Below are positions 1-9,071 of a stretch of DNA of 64,000 bases, piece after piece (position 1 is the stretch's first letter; each line of letters starts with the position of its first letter). The stretch covers positions 868,001 to 932,000 of the forward strand of contig NZ_CP010817.1 of assembly GCF_000833025.1 (NCBI RefSeq), written 5' to 3'. Below the pieces are notes generated by a model. That model had not been told where the DNA came from. It saw nothing but the letters and a program-made list of their open reading frames with translations, and made no database searches. A program made the position numbers and the translations under genes. Source of the stretch: Myroides profundi. Lineage in GTDB: Bacteria > Bacteroidota > Bacteroidia > Flavobacteriales > Flavobacteriaceae.

Positions 1-2184
1 ACAGAAATTATTAACAAACTTCTTGAGTTCAATGAAGGGTCAACTAATATAGTGTCTTTATATATTCCACATATTCATTGTAGTTCTTGTATCTGGATAT
101 TAGAAAACTTACATAGGTTAAATGATGGAGTGATTAGAGTATTAGTTAATTTCCCTGAAAAGAAAGCAACAATTACATTTAATTCAGAAAACGTTTCTTT
201 AAAAGAGTTAGTTCTTCTACTAACTAAGATAGGTTATGAACCTTATATAAGCTTAAAAAATTACGAGGATAAGCCTCAAGCCGTAGACAGAAGTTTAATT
301 TATAAAATAGGAATAGCATTCTTTAGTTTTGGGAATGTTATGATGCTTTCTTTCCCAGAGTATTTTAATATCGATGATATCTGGATGAGGGAGTATAAAG
401 ACTTTTTTAGATGGCTTATATTACTAATTTCGTTACCTGTATTTTTTTATTCTGCTTCTCCTTACCACTTGGCTGCTTGGAAAGGGATTAAAACAAAAAA
501 TTATACGATAGACATTCCTATGTCTTTAGGAATTATAGTGATGTTTATCCGAAGTACAATTGATATCCTATTTGATTTAGGGCCTGGTTTTTTTGACAGT
601 ATGACTATGTTAGTCTTCTTTATGCTGTTAGGGAAACTGTTTCAACAACGTACATATAACTTCTTATCTTTTGAAAGAGATTATAAATCCTATTTTCCTA
701 TTGCAATTACTAAGATTGGCGAAGATGGAGTAGAAGAACCTATTCAAGTCTATGAGGTTGTAAAAGGGGATCGTCTTCTGATTCGTAACCAAGAACTAGT
801 GCCTGTAGATTCAATATTGATTTCAGAATCAGCTTTTATTGATTATAGTTTTGTAACGGGTGAAGCTGTTCCTGTAGAAAAGAAATCAGGAGATAAAGTT
901 TTTGCCGGAGGAAAACAAGTAGGGGATGTTATCGAAATAGAAGCTGTGAATACTGTTTCTCAAAGTTATCTAACTCAATTATGGAGCAATGATGTCTTCC
1001 AGAAGAAAGTGGATATTAAGTATAAAACTATTACAGATACGATTAGTCATTATTTTACACCTGTATTATTACTTATATCTATAACTGCTTTTATAGGTTG
1101 GGCTTTTGTAGATATCAATGCAGCGTTTAATGTGTTTACAGCTATTCTAATCGTAGCTTGTCCTTGTGCGCTAGCGTTGACAGCCCCATTTACTTTAGGT
1201 AATGCTATTCGTATCTATGGTAGAAATAAGTTTTATTTAAAAAATGTTACTGTCGTAGAACAAATGGCAAAGGTGAATACTATTGTTTTTGATAAGACAG
1301 GAACTATTACTACTAATGCAAGTTCAACTATACAGTATGTCGGAGAGGAGTTATCTAGAGAAGAACAAGGCGATATTAGAAATATTATTAGAGCATCTAA
1401 TCATCCCTTGAGTAGAAAGCTGTATAACTTTTTGTCTACAAAGGTGGTTGTCAAACCTGAGATATTTGAAGAAATACCAGGAAAAGGACTGTTAGGTACA
1501 ATAAACAAAAAAAGTTATCTAATAGGATCTCCAAGTTTGTTAGGAATTCAAAGTGAACAAGTGTTAAATGAAACGTCAGTTCATATCCAAATTAATGGAG
1601 AGTATAAAGGGAAGTTTGTATTTGCTAATCATTATAGAGAAGGTGTTAGTAAATTGTTTGATAATTTAACAAAACTAGGTTATAAGCTAGCTATTCTTTC
1701 TGGAGATAATGATGGTGAAAGAGAAGTATTAGAAAAGTTGCTTCCTAGTTCTACTTCGTTGGTTTTTAATCAGAAGCCAGAAGAAAAATTAGAATATGTC
1801 AAAAAGCTACAAGAAAATGGAGGGAATGTAATGATGGTAGGTGATGGACTAAATGATGCTGGGGCATTAGCTCAAAGTAATGTAGGAGTGTCTGTTTCTG
1901 AGAATGTTAATGTATTTACTCCAGCAAGTGATGCTATACTAGATGCAAGAATGTTTGAAAGTTTAAAGTCGTTCTTAAATTATTCAAAGAAATCTGTTAA
2001 AATTATTAAATTAAGTTATATCTTAGCTTTGAGCTATAATGTGATTGGTATAACAGTTTCTATAATGAATAAAATGTCTCCATTAGTAGCGGCTATATTA
2101 ATGCCAATAAGCACTGTTTCTATAATCAGCTTTGTAACGATCATGAGTAATTACTTTGCAAAGAGGATTATAAAGAAAGATTAA
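1..2184 (+). CDS. ccoI: Copper-translocating P-type ATPase CcoI/FixI, 5' end cut by window edge
   Basis: P1B-type ATPase that moves copper across the inner membrane for cbb3 oxidase assembly. The frame is open to base 1 without a stop, so the true start lies left of the window; a GTG at 52 is only the first possible start inside it. Visible: the CxxC metal-binding motif HCSSC just after base 75, the membrane CPC motif in VACPCALAL (about 1150-1175), the phosphatase motif TGEAVPVEK, the phosphorylation motif DKTGT at 1291-1305, an SNHP nucleotide-binding motif and GDGLND near the C-terminus, followed by two final membrane helices. It lies directly upstream of ccoS and ccoN, the usual genetic setting for CcoI. 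Family assignment is firm; metal specificity is inferred from context. Confidence 0.93.
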   Translation, partial: TEIINKLLEFNEGSTNIVSLYIPHIHCSSCIWILENLHRLNDGVIRVLVNFPEKKATITFNSENVSLKELVLLLTKIGYEPYISLKNYEDKPQAVDRSLIYKIGIAFFSFGNVMMLSFPEYFNIDDIWMREYKDFFRWLILLISLPVFFYSASPYHLAAWKGIKTKNYTIDIPMSLGIIVMFIRSTIDILFDLGPGFFDSMTMLVFFMLLGKLFQQRTYNFLSFERDYKSYFPIAITKIGEDGVEEPIQVYEVVKGDRLLIRNQELVPVDSILISESAFIDYSFVTGEAVPVEKKSGDKVFAGGKQVGDVIEIEAVNTVSQSYLTQLWSNDVFQKKVDIKYKTITDTISHYFTPVLLLISITAFIGWAFVDINAAFNVFTAILIVACPCALALTAPFTLGNAIRIYGRNKFYLKNVTVVEQMAKVNTIVFDKTGTITTNASSTIQYVGEELSREEQGDIRNIIRASNHPLSRKLYNFLSTKVVVKPEIFEEIPGKGLLGTINKKSYLIGSPSLLGIQSEQVLNETSVHIQINGEYKGKFVFANHYREGVSKLFDNLTKLGYKLAILSGDNDGEREVLEKLLPSSTSLVFNQKPEEKLEYVKKLQENGGNVMMVGDGLNDAGALAQSNVGVSVSENVNVFTPASDAILDARMFESLKSFLNYSKKSVKIIKLSYILALSYNVIGITVSIMNKMSPLVAAILMPISTVSIISFVTIMSNYFAKRIIKKD

Positions 2185-2199
2185 GATAAAAAGCCAAAT

Positions 2200-2213
2200 A
2201 TGATAGTTATCAT
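2200..2213. promoter_or_regulatory. FNR/CRP-type operator upstream of ccoS-ccoN
   Basis: A perfect palindrome ATGATAGTTATCAT whose core TGAT-N4-ATCA is the FNR-box pattern. Its centre (2206.5) is about 40 bases upstream of the transcription start implied by the -7 element at 2236-2243, the position of a class II activator site. Oxygen-responsive control of the cbb3 genes is inference from the motif and placement. Confidence 0.6.
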
Positions 2214-2235
2214 GTTTTAAGGTATCAGATAATGT

Positions 2236-2243
2236 TAATTTTG
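2236..2243 (+). promoter_or_regulatory. Bacteroidetes -7 element for the ccoS-ccoNOQP operon
   Basis: TAATTTTG fits TAnnTTTG. No TTG is found 19 bases upstream, so the promoter lacks a -33 element, which suits a promoter dependent on an activator bound at the adjacent FNR-like box. Confidence 0.45.
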
Positions 2244-2260
2244 ACAAGTAAATATTAGGT

Positions 2261-2467
2261 ATGAGTGTTATATATTTCTTAATTAGTATCAGTGTAGTAG
2301 TAGCTGGTATATTTCTATACTTATTTATTCGGTCAGTAAAAAGCGGTCAGTTTGATGACGCGTACACACCTTCAGTGCGTATGCTTTTTGATGACGAAGT
2401 GAAAATCACTTCAAAAGAGAAGAAAGACAAAAAAACAGATAATAAACAAAAAGAAAATCAAATATAA
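2261..2467 (+). CDS. ccoS: cbb3 oxidase maturation protein CcoS
   Basis: A 68-residue single-span membrane protein of the CcoS family, needed in other bacteria for inserting haem and copper cofactors into the cbb3 catalytic subunit. One hydrophobic helix covers about residues 4-24, followed by the family-typical stretch SVKSGQFDDAYTPSVRMLFDD and a Lys-rich cytoplasmic tail. It starts 77 bases after ccoI and ends 6 bases before ccoNO, so it is most likely co-transcribed with the oxidase subunits. The assignment rests on the conserved GQFDD segment and gene order; the Lys-rich tail is not informative. Confidence 0.88.
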   Translation: MSVIYFLISISVVVAGIFLYLFIRSVKSGQFDDAYTPSVRMLFDDEVKITSKEKKDKKTDNKQKENQI

Positions 2468-2473
2468 ACAACT

Positions 2474-4654
2474 ATGGAAGTGCAACAATTTTATTATGAC
2501 AACAAAATTGTAAAGAAATTTCTTTATGCTTCAATATTTTTTGGAGCTGTCGGGATGCTTGTAGGATTAGTTTTAGCAGTGATGTTTATATTTCCTAACT
2601 TAACAGATGGAATATCTTGGTTGAGTTTCGGGAGATTGCGTCCATTGCATACTAATGCTGTGATTTTTGCGTTCGTTGGTAACGCAATTTTCGGAGGAAT
2701 ATACTATTCTTTACAAAGGTTATGTAAAGCCAGAATGTACAGTGACTTTTTAAGTAATCTTCACTTTTACGGATGGCAATTAATTTTAATTGGTGCTGTA
2801 ATTACCTTACCATTAGGTTTTACAACATCAAAAGAGTACGCTGAATTAGAATGGCCTATTGATATTGCGATTGCAGTGATTTGGGTAACATTCGGTGTTA
2901 ATATGATTATGACGATTATCAAAAGAAGAGAGCGTCATATTTATGTTGCAATATGGTTCTACTTAGCGACTTTTGTTACCGTAGCAGTATTACATATCTT
3001 TAACTCTTTAGAGTTACCTGTAAGTGCATTTAAATCTTACTCTGTGTATGCAGGGGTACAAGATGCATTAGTACAGTGGTGGTATGGACATAATGCGGTG
3101 GCATTCTTCTTAACGACACCTTTCTTAGGGTTAATGTATTATTATTTACCAAAAGCAGCGAATAGACCAGTTTATTCTTATAGACTATCTATTATTCACT
3201 TCTGGTCTTTAATTTTCTTATACATCTGGGCAGGTCCTCACCACTTATTGTATTCAGCATTACCAGAATGGGCTCAAAACTTAGGAGTTGTGTTCTCAGT
3301 AATGTTAATTGCACCATCTTGGGGAGGTATGATCAACGGTCTTTTAACTCTTCGTGGAGTTTGGGATAAAGTAAGAGTTGATCCAGTATTAAAATTCTTC
3401 GTAGTAGGTATTACTGGATATGGTATGGCTACTTTTGAAGGACCAATGTTATCTCTTAAAAACGTAAACGCTATTGCTCACTATACTGACTGGATCGTAG
3501 CTCACGTACACGTTGGAGCATTAGCTTGGAACGGATTCATGACATTTGGTATGGTGTACTGGTTAATTCCTAGAATGGTTAAAACAGAGCTTTATTCTAA
3601 AGCAGCGGCTAACTTCCACTTCTGGATTGGTACATTAGGTATTATCTTATATACTATTCCATTATATGTAGCAGGTTTCTCTCAACACTTAATGTGGAAA
3701 GACTTTAACCCTGATGGAACTTTAAAATATGGTAACTTCTTAGAAACAGTTACAGCTATTATGCCAATGTATGCAATGCGTGCTATTGGAGGTACATTGT
3801 ATTTAGCAGGGGTATTAGTATTGATTTACAATATCTATAAAACTGTAAAAGCTGGTCAACCAGTTCAAGATGAATTAGCTGAAGCACCTGCATTACAACG
3901 AATTTCTGCTGGTAGATTAAAAGGAGAAGGATGGCATACTCATTTAGAGAGAAGACCTATTCAGTTTACTATTTTAACTACAGTAGCTATCTTAATTGGA
4001 GGATTAGTACAGATTGTTCCTACAATATTTGTGAAATCAAATATTCCTACTATTACAAGTGTTAAACCATATACTCCTTTAGAATTAGAAGGTCGTGACC
4101 TATATATTAGAGAAGGTTGTGTGGGATGTCACTCACAAATGATTCGTCCTTTCCGTTCAGAAGTTGAAAGATATGGTGAGTACTCAAAATCAGGAGAATA
4201 TGTTTACGATCACCCATTCTTATGGGGGTCTAAGAGAACAGGTCCAGATTTATTTAGAGTAGGAGGTAAGTATTCTGATAGTTGGCATTATAACCACATG
4301 TATGACCCTCAGTCAACATCTCCAAATTCAATCATGCCTGGATATAAATGGTTATTTGCTAATAAAAATGCAGACTACTCAGACATAGAAACTAAAATGA
4401 GTGTAATGAGAACTTTAGGAGTTCCATATACAGATGAGGATATTGCTAACGCAAAAGCTTCTATTAAAGCACAATCTGAAGAGATTGCTAAGAATTTAGA
4501 AGGAGATCCTGACTATGTTAAGTCATACGAGGATAGTAAAAAACGTGCACAAGCAAAAGGTGAAGAGTTTATACCTATGAGTGATCGTGAGATTGTAGCA
4601 GTGATTGCTTATCTACAACGTTTAGGTACCGACATTAAAAAGGTAGAAGAATAA
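2474..4654 (+). CDS. ccoNO: Fused cbb3 cytochrome c oxidase subunits I and II (CcoN-CcoO)
   Basis: The catalytic core of the high-affinity cbb3 terminal oxidase, reducing oxygen to water and pumping protons. The first roughly 480 residues are the multi-span haem-copper subunit CcoN, with conserved histidines in segments such as WWYGHNAVAFF, GPHHLLY and AHVHVGALAWN. After a further membrane span (about 500-520) comes the CcoO part, with a c-type haem site CVGCH at residues 549-553 followed by SQMIRP. In Proteobacteria these are two genes; the fusion is common in Bacteroidetes. The reading frame is continuous. It sits 6 bases after ccoS and 18 bases before ccoQ. Confidence 0.96.
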   Translation: MEVQQFYYDNKIVKKFLYASIFFGAVGMLVGLVLAVMFIFPNLTDGISWLSFGRLRPLHTNAVIFAFVGNAIFGGIYYSLQRLCKARMYSDFLSNLHFYGWQLILIGAVITLPLGFTTSKEYAELEWPIDIAIAVIWVTFGVNMIMTIIKRRERHIYVAIWFYLATFVTVAVLHIFNSLELPVSAFKSYSVYAGVQDALVQWWYGHNAVAFFLTTPFLGLMYYYLPKAANRPVYSYRLSIIHFWSLIFLYIWAGPHHLLYSALPEWAQNLGVVFSVMLIAPSWGGMINGLLTLRGVWDKVRVDPVLKFFVVGITGYGMATFEGPMLSLKNVNAIAHYTDWIVAHVHVGALAWNGFMTFGMVYWLIPRMVKTELYSKAAANFHFWIGTLGIILYTIPLYVAGFSQHLMWKDFNPDGTLKYGNFLETVTAIMPMYAMRAIGGTLYLAGVLVLIYNIYKTVKAGQPVQDELAEAPALQRISAGRLKGEGWHTHLERRPIQFTILTTVAILIGGLVQIVPTIFVKSNIPTITSVKPYTPLELEGRDLYIREGCVGCHSQMIRPFRSEVERYGEYSKSGEYVYDHPFLWGSKRTGPDLFRVGGKYSDSWHYNHMYDPQSTSPNSIMPGYKWLFANKNADYSDIETKMSVMRTLGVPYTDEDIANAKASIKAQSEEIAKNLEGDPDYVKSYEDSKKRAQAKGEEFIPMSDREIVAVIAYLQRLGTDIKKVEE

Positions 4655-4672
4655 TATTTAAAATGAATCAAT

Positions 4673-4879
4673 ATGCTAAAATTCATTAAACATAATATGG
4701 AAACAATAGGTGGAGTGGAGATATTCCCTATTATATCACTTATTATTTTCTTTACATTCTTTGTTGGACTTTTCGTGTGGGTTGCTACTTATAAGAAAGA
4801 CACAATAGAAGAATTGAGCAATATGCCATTCATGGATGATGAAGAGCACAATGTTGATAGTAATTCACGAAAATTATGA
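4673..4879 (+). CDS. ccoQ: Small cbb3 oxidase subunit CcoQ
   Basis: A 68-residue protein with one hydrophobic segment at about residues 18-40 and a short charged C-terminus. In other bacteria CcoQ stabilises the assembled cbb3 complex. Sequence similarity within this family is low, so the call depends mainly on size, topology and position between ccoNO and ccoP. Its stop codon overlaps the start of ccoP in an ATGA arrangement, implying translational coupling. A conventional alternative would be simply a hypothetical single-span protein, but its location makes CcoQ the best reading. Confidence 0.8.
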   Translation: MLKFIKHNMETIGGVEIFPIISLIIFFTFFVGLFVWVATYKKDTIEELSNMPFMDDEEHNVDSNSRKL

Positions 4880-5853
4880 AAAAGTTTTTTCCAGTATATG
4901 TAAGAGTTCCTCTTCTATTTGCTATTTTCTTTTTAGCGATAGAATGGTTAGTAGGGGGGGATAGTGATAAACCGGCTTTTGTAGAACATCCCGTTGTTCT
5001 AATATTATTAGGTTTATTCTTGTTCGCATTGATTGCTGTTGAAATTGTAGCATCTGCAACAAACAAGATTTTGGATCGCTTAATGACTCCTGAAGAGAGA
5101 GCTCTAAAACAAAAAGAAGCTAGTCGTCCATTAAGAGATGCCCCTTGGGTAAAACGCTTAATGCAGAAATTGACTAACACTAAAACAATTGAGCAAGAAG
5201 GCGATATCATGATGGATCATGATTATGATGGAATTAAAGAGTTAGATAATGATTTACCACCATGGTGGGTTGGACTTTTCTATGTAACTGCAATTTTTGC
5301 TGTAATCTATATGTTGAGATATCACGTATTTGATGCAGATAATCAAGTTGCTGAGTTTGAAAAAGAAATGATAGCTGCTAAAGAACAAGTTGAGGAGTAC
5401 AAGAAAAATGCTCCTGACATGTTAACAGCGGATCAAGCAGTATTCTCTGACGATCCAACTGTATTAGCTGCTGGTAAAGCACTTTTTGATACTAACTGTG
5501 CTGTATGTCATAAGAATGATGGTGGTGGAGCTATCGGACCTAACTTAACAGATGATCATTGGATCTTAGGTGGTGGAATGAAAAATGTCTTCAACACTAT
5601 TTCTGAAGGTGGACGTCCTGGAAAAGGAATGGTGCCTTGGAAGTCAAATTTCAAACCATCTGAAATTGAAAAGTTAGCTTCTTATGTTATTTCTCTTAAT
5701 GGTACAGTTCCTGCAGAGGCTAAAGCTCCAGAAGGAGATATCGTATGGTCTAAAGCAGAATTGACAGGAGGAGATGCTTCAGAAGAAGGTGCAAAAGAAG
5801 AAGCTTCAGAAGAGGTTGCTGTAGATGCAGAAACTCCTGAAGTAAAGAATTAA
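4876..5853 (+). CDS. ccoP: cbb3 oxidase c-type cytochrome subunit CcoP (one haem)
   Basis: Electron-entry subunit of the cbb3 oxidase. Two or three hydrophobic segments are seen: about residues 10-28, 38-60 and 130-150, the last preceded by the CcoP-typical ELDNDLPPWWVGLFY. A single c-type haem motif, CAVCH, lies at residues 208-212, with GPNLTDDHWI downstream and a methionine in GKGMVPW as likely axial ligand. Proteobacterial CcoP has two haem motifs; only one is present here. The C-terminus is an acidic Ala/Glu-rich tail. Start overlaps the ccoQ stop by 4 bases; a strong terminator follows at 5908. Confidence 0.93.
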   Translation: MKKFFPVYVRVPLLFAIFFLAIEWLVGGDSDKPAFVEHPVVLILLGLFLFALIAVEIVASATNKILDRLMTPEERALKQKEASRPLRDAPWVKRLMQKLTNTKTIEQEGDIMMDHDYDGIKELDNDLPPWWVGLFYVTAIFAVIYMLRYHVFDADNQVAEFEKEMIAAKEQVEEYKKNAPDMLTADQAVFSDDPTVLAAGKALFDTNCAVCHKNDGGGAIGPNLTDDHWILGGGMKNVFNTISEGGRPGKGMVPWKSNFKPSEIEKLASYVISLNGTVPAEAKAPEGDIVWSKAELTGGDASEEGAKEEASEEVAVDAETPEVKN

Positions 5854-5907
5854 AAATAATATAGTCTATGCTAACTGTATTATTTAGTATAGACTGGTAA
5901 AAAGAAT

Positions 5908-5940
5908 AGAGGGCTAAGGTTGACAATTTAGCCCTCTTTT
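5908..5940 (+). terminator. Intrinsic terminator of the ccoSNOQP operon
   Basis: Perfect 10-bp stem, 5908-5917 pairing with 5928-5937, 10-base loop, followed by a T-run. It lies 55 bases after the ccoP stop. Confidence 0.8.
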
Positions 5941-6461
5941 ATACCAAATATTTTCTATTGATCAAGAGGTGTTGACTTATTTAGTTTATTGGTATTAATA
6001 AAGACATTATCTATAGTATTATTATCATAAATACAGTGCGTATTGAGAGCTTTTTTCGTACCTTTCTAGTATAAAAAAGTTTATGTCTGTCAAGGTTTTA
6101 TTTAATTATTAAACGAGGACTTGGTAGAGTTAAACTGTTTGAAGGGTAAGGTATTTAGAAGTGATTATACTGTTTTAGGTTTGATACATATAGATGTTGA
6201 TATAACAGTAGATGAGAAGTAAATCTTATCTTTTTAATAAACGAATATGATTGTTTGTGTTTTTACTTTGGTTAGGAAAAGCGGAACAGTTAGATATATT
6301 TCAGATTAAGATAATAAGGGATCTTTTAGGCGACAATAATTAAAAGATTTCTGACAGATTATCTGTCAAAAACTTGTGCTTAGGCACTATTATAAACTAA
6401 CATAATAAGAATAGAGTATAAGTAGTTTATTACTTTATTACTCATTGAAAAACATTTTACT
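5941..6461. other. Non-coding gap between ccoP and ccoG
   Basis: About 520 bases of AT-rich sequence with no convincing coding frame on either strand. The only distinct element is the palindrome at 6352-6368, listed separately. It presumably holds the ccoG promoter; I cannot pick a clear -33/-7 pair. Confidence 0.6.
6352..6368. promoter_or_regulatory. 17-bp palindrome upstream of ccoG
   Basis: TGACAGAT-T-ATCTGTCA: two perfect 8-bp arms around one base, 94 bases before the ccoG start. The symmetry is that of a dimeric repressor or activator site. It does not fit the FNR spacing. No regulator can be named. Confidence 0.45.
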
Positions 6462-7895
6462 ATGGCTACAATACATGATGAGAGTTTCCGTGACTCCATA
6501 GGTACAATTGACAAAGATGGTAAAAGAGCTTGGATCTATCCTAAAAAACCTTCGGGCCCTTTTTATAATAAACGTAAGATCGTAAGTTACGCTCTTATAT
6601 TGTTTCTTTTTGCGGCGCCATTTATTAAGATAAATGGGAACCAGTTTTTATTGTTTAATGTAATAGATAGAAAGTTTAATATTTTTGGTTTTCCTTTCTG
6701 GCCACAGGATTTTTATCTTGTAGTAATATCTATGATTATAGGGGTAGTTTTTGTTACCCTATTTACAGTTTCATTTGGTCGTATATTTTGTGGTTGGATC
6801 TGTCCTCAAACGATTTTTATGGAAATGGTTTTTAGACGTATTGAATATTGGATTGATGGTGATAGAGGGGCTCAAATGCGTTTAGATAAACAACCTTGGA
6901 CTTCTGAGAAGATTAGAAAGAGAGTATTAAAGTGGTTTATTTTCTTCGTTATTTCCTTTTTGATTGCTAATGTTTTCTTAGCTTATATTATTGGAAGTGA
7001 TGTAGTCCTTCAAATGATGAAAGATGGACCAGCAGATCATATGGGACGTTTTATGGGACTGATGATATTTACCGGAGCTTTTTATTTTGTATTTACATGG
7101 TTTAGAGAGCAAGTATGTGTTATCGCTTGTCCTTATGGTAGATTACAAGGAGTATTATTAGATAATAAATCTATAATCGTAGCTTATGATCACGTACGTG
7201 GTGAAGCGACAAACGGAAGAGCTAAGTTTAAAAAAGGGATTGATAGAACTGCAGAAGGAATTGGAGATTGTATCGACTGTAAACAATGTGTAAATGTATG
7301 TCCAACAGGTATTGATATACGTAATGGTACTCAGTTAGAGTGTGTGAACTGTACAGCTTGTATTGATGAGTGTGATCACATGATGGAGAGTGTTGGTTTA
7401 CCTACTGGTTTAATACGTTATGCATCTGAGTCAGAAATATCAGAAGGTACTAAGTTTAAGTTTAGTCTACGTCAGAAAGGTTATGTAGCTGTTCTTTGTA
7501 TCCTAATGACTATTCTGGTAGGGTTATTGTTCTTAAGAACAGATATTGAAGCTACAGTGCTTCGTGTAGCAGGTCAAACTTATACACACGTCACTGTAGA
7601 TGATAAAGAGAATATTAGAAACGTTTATACCTTTAAGGTAGTAAATAAAACGATGAAGGATTTCGAGAATGTAAGCTTTAAGTTATCTTCACCAGAAACA
7701 GGTGCTATTACTTTAGTAGGGAACCCAATTATAAAAGTGGAGAAAGAAGGTTATGCAGAAGGAACTATGTTTATTGATGTTCCACAGTTCTTGTTAGAAA
7801 GTCATCGTACAAAAGTTAAAATAGAGGTTTATGAAGGAGATAAGTTGATTCAAACAACATCAACAAACTTCTTAGGCCCTAGAACATTGGATTAA
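6462..7895 (+). CDS. ccoG: cbb3 oxidase accessory protein CcoG (4Fe-4S)
   Basis: Membrane-bound iron-sulfur protein; family members act as cupric reductase in the copper supply of cbb3 oxidase. Membrane segments at about 40-60, 85-105, 160-180, 195-215 and 335-355. A CGWIC motif sits at 110-114 and CPYGR at 223-227. Two ferredoxin-type 4Fe-4S clusters are ligated by C270, C273, C276, C280 and C294, C297, C300, C304. The last 100 residues form the immunoglobulin-like CcoG C-terminal domain outside the membrane. At 477 residues it is full length. ccoH follows closely. Confidence 0.95.
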   Translation: MATIHDESFRDSIGTIDKDGKRAWIYPKKPSGPFYNKRKIVSYALILFLFAAPFIKINGNQFLLFNVIDRKFNIFGFPFWPQDFYLVVISMIIGVVFVTLFTVSFGRIFCGWICPQTIFMEMVFRRIEYWIDGDRGAQMRLDKQPWTSEKIRKRVLKWFIFFVISFLIANVFLAYIIGSDVVLQMMKDGPADHMGRFMGLMIFTGAFYFVFTWFREQVCVIACPYGRLQGVLLDNKSIIVAYDHVRGEATNGRAKFKKGIDRTAEGIGDCIDCKQCVNVCPTGIDIRNGTQLECVNCTACIDECDHMMESVGLPTGLIRYASESEISEGTKFKFSLRQKGYVAVLCILMTILVGLLFLRTDIEATVLRVAGQTYTHVTVDDKENIRNVYTFKVVNKTMKDFENVSFKLSSPETGAITLVGNPIIKVEKEGYAEGTMFIDVPQFLLESHRTKVKIEVYEGDKLIQTTSTNFLGPRTLD

Positions 7896-7913
7896 TATTA
7901 AAATTTGTTAGGT

Positions 7914-8372
7914 ATGAAGTTTAATTTTGGAACAGGTATTGTTATTGCTATGGGGATTTTTATGGTCTTCATTCTGCAATATGTTATAAGAGTACAGATT
8001 GATAGTAAATATGATAATGAGTTAGTTACTGAGAATTATTATCAGCAAGAAATAGAAGTAGATGGTAAGCACGATAGAGAAGTAGCTGCATTAAAGCTTG
8101 CAACTCCAGTGTCTATCGAATCAACTACTACAGGAGATATATCTATTGTGTTTCCTTCAGATTTTGACGCAAAAAATATTACAGGAAAAATATTCCTATA
8201 CAGACCGTCTAACCAGAAATTAGACTTTGATATGCCTATATCACTGTCTTCTTCCAATTTGCTCATACCTAACAATACGCTGGTAGACGGTCGTTGGGAT
8301 ATTGCAGTAGAATGGTCTTATAATGGATCAGATTACAGAAATAAACAAAGTTTAACTGTAAAAAAAGATTAA
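7914..8372 (+). CDS. ccoH: FixH/CcoH family cbb3 assembly protein
   Basis: A membrane-anchored protein of the FixH family (152 residues from the ATG), associated with copper handling and stability of the cbb3 complex. One N-terminal membrane helix (about residues 6-26) is followed by the family signature of an NYYQQEIEVDGK-like segment and a beta-rich periplasmic domain ending in an immunoglobulin-like WDIAVEWSYNG stretch. An upstream TTG at 7905 extends the frame by three codons, but the ATG at 7914 gives the normal FixH N-terminus. It lies 18 bases after ccoG and 3 bases before the TauE-like gene. Confidence 0.85.
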   Translation: MKFNFGTGIVIAMGIFMVFILQYVIRVQIDSKYDNELVTENYYQQEIEVDGKHDREVAALKLATPVSIESTTTGDISIVFPSDFDAKNITGKIFLYRPSNQKLDFDMPISLSSSNLLIPNNTLVDGRWDIAVEWSYNGSDYRNKQSLTVKKD

Positions 8373-8375
8373 CTA

Positions 8376-9071
8376 GTGATTACAGCTCTTATTTTTGGAC
8401 TGATTAGTAGTCTGCATTGTATTGGTATGTGCGGACCTATAGCTATGATGTTACCAGTTTCTAAGAGTAATGGTACTAAAAAAGCTATGCAGATATTCAC
8501 CTATCATTTAGGGAGAATATCTGCATATTCTATTTTAGGACTTGTTTTTGGTATGTTTGGTAAAGGTCTTTACTTAGCAGGACTACAGCAGCAGATGTCT
8601 ATTGTTGTAGGGATTTTAATGATTGTCTTTATATTAATACCACAAAACAAGCTTGGAAACTTTGGCTTTCTAAAGCCTTTTTACTTTGTAGTGAGTAAGA
8701 TTAAAACTAAACTAGGAGGTCAGTTTAAAAAACAAAATAAAGGAACATTATACTTTATTGGTTTTTTTAATGGCTTTTTACCATGTGGTATGGTCTATGT
8801 AGCATTGTTTGGCGCATTAGCTACACAGAGTGTATCTATAGGGATGCTTTATATGGCTCTATTTGGAGTAGGAACCATTCCTTTGATGAGTTCTATTATT
8901 TATGTAAGAGATATGTTTTCTCCTAAAGTAAGAAACGGTATTATGAAGTATTACCCTTATGTTATTGTAATCTTTGGAATGTTGTTTATTATACGTGGCC
9001 TAGGATTAGATATTCCTTTTTTATCTCCAGATAATTTAAATCTTTTTGTAAGGGGAGAGGCTGATTGTTAG
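8376..9071 (+). CDS. TauE/SafE-like (UreH-type) membrane protein of the cbb3 locus
   Basis: A 231-residue integral membrane protein with about six helices. It carries the HCIGMCGPIAMM motif near the N-terminus and a second related motif FNGFLPCGMVY about residue 130, the duplicated pattern of the UreH-like branch of the TauE/SafE superfamily. Members of this branch occur regularly at the end of cbb3 gene clusters and are thought to handle copper or another metal; no substrate can be read from the sequence. The start is GTG at 8376, only 3 bases after the ccoH stop, so the two are translated together. Confidence 0.8.
   Translation: MITALIFGLISSLHCIGMCGPIAMMLPVSKSNGTKKAMQIFTYHLGRISAYSILGLVFGMFGKGLYLAGLQQQMSIVVGILMIVFILIPQNKLGNFGFLKPFYFVVSKIKTKLGGQFKKQNKGTLYFIGFFNGFLPCGMVYVALFGALATQSVSIGMLYMALFGVGTIPLMSSIIYVRDMFSPKVRNGIMKYYPYVIVIFGMLFIIRGLGLDIPFLSPDNLNLFVRGEADC

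Noticed and set aside
4830..5210. Minus-strand frame over ccoP
   Set aside because: Antisense to a well-supported cytochrome gene; no domain features.
5957..5966. TTGATCAA after the ccoP terminator as a second FNR box
   Set aside because: There is no 4-base spacer between the half-sites, so it does not fit the FNR pattern.
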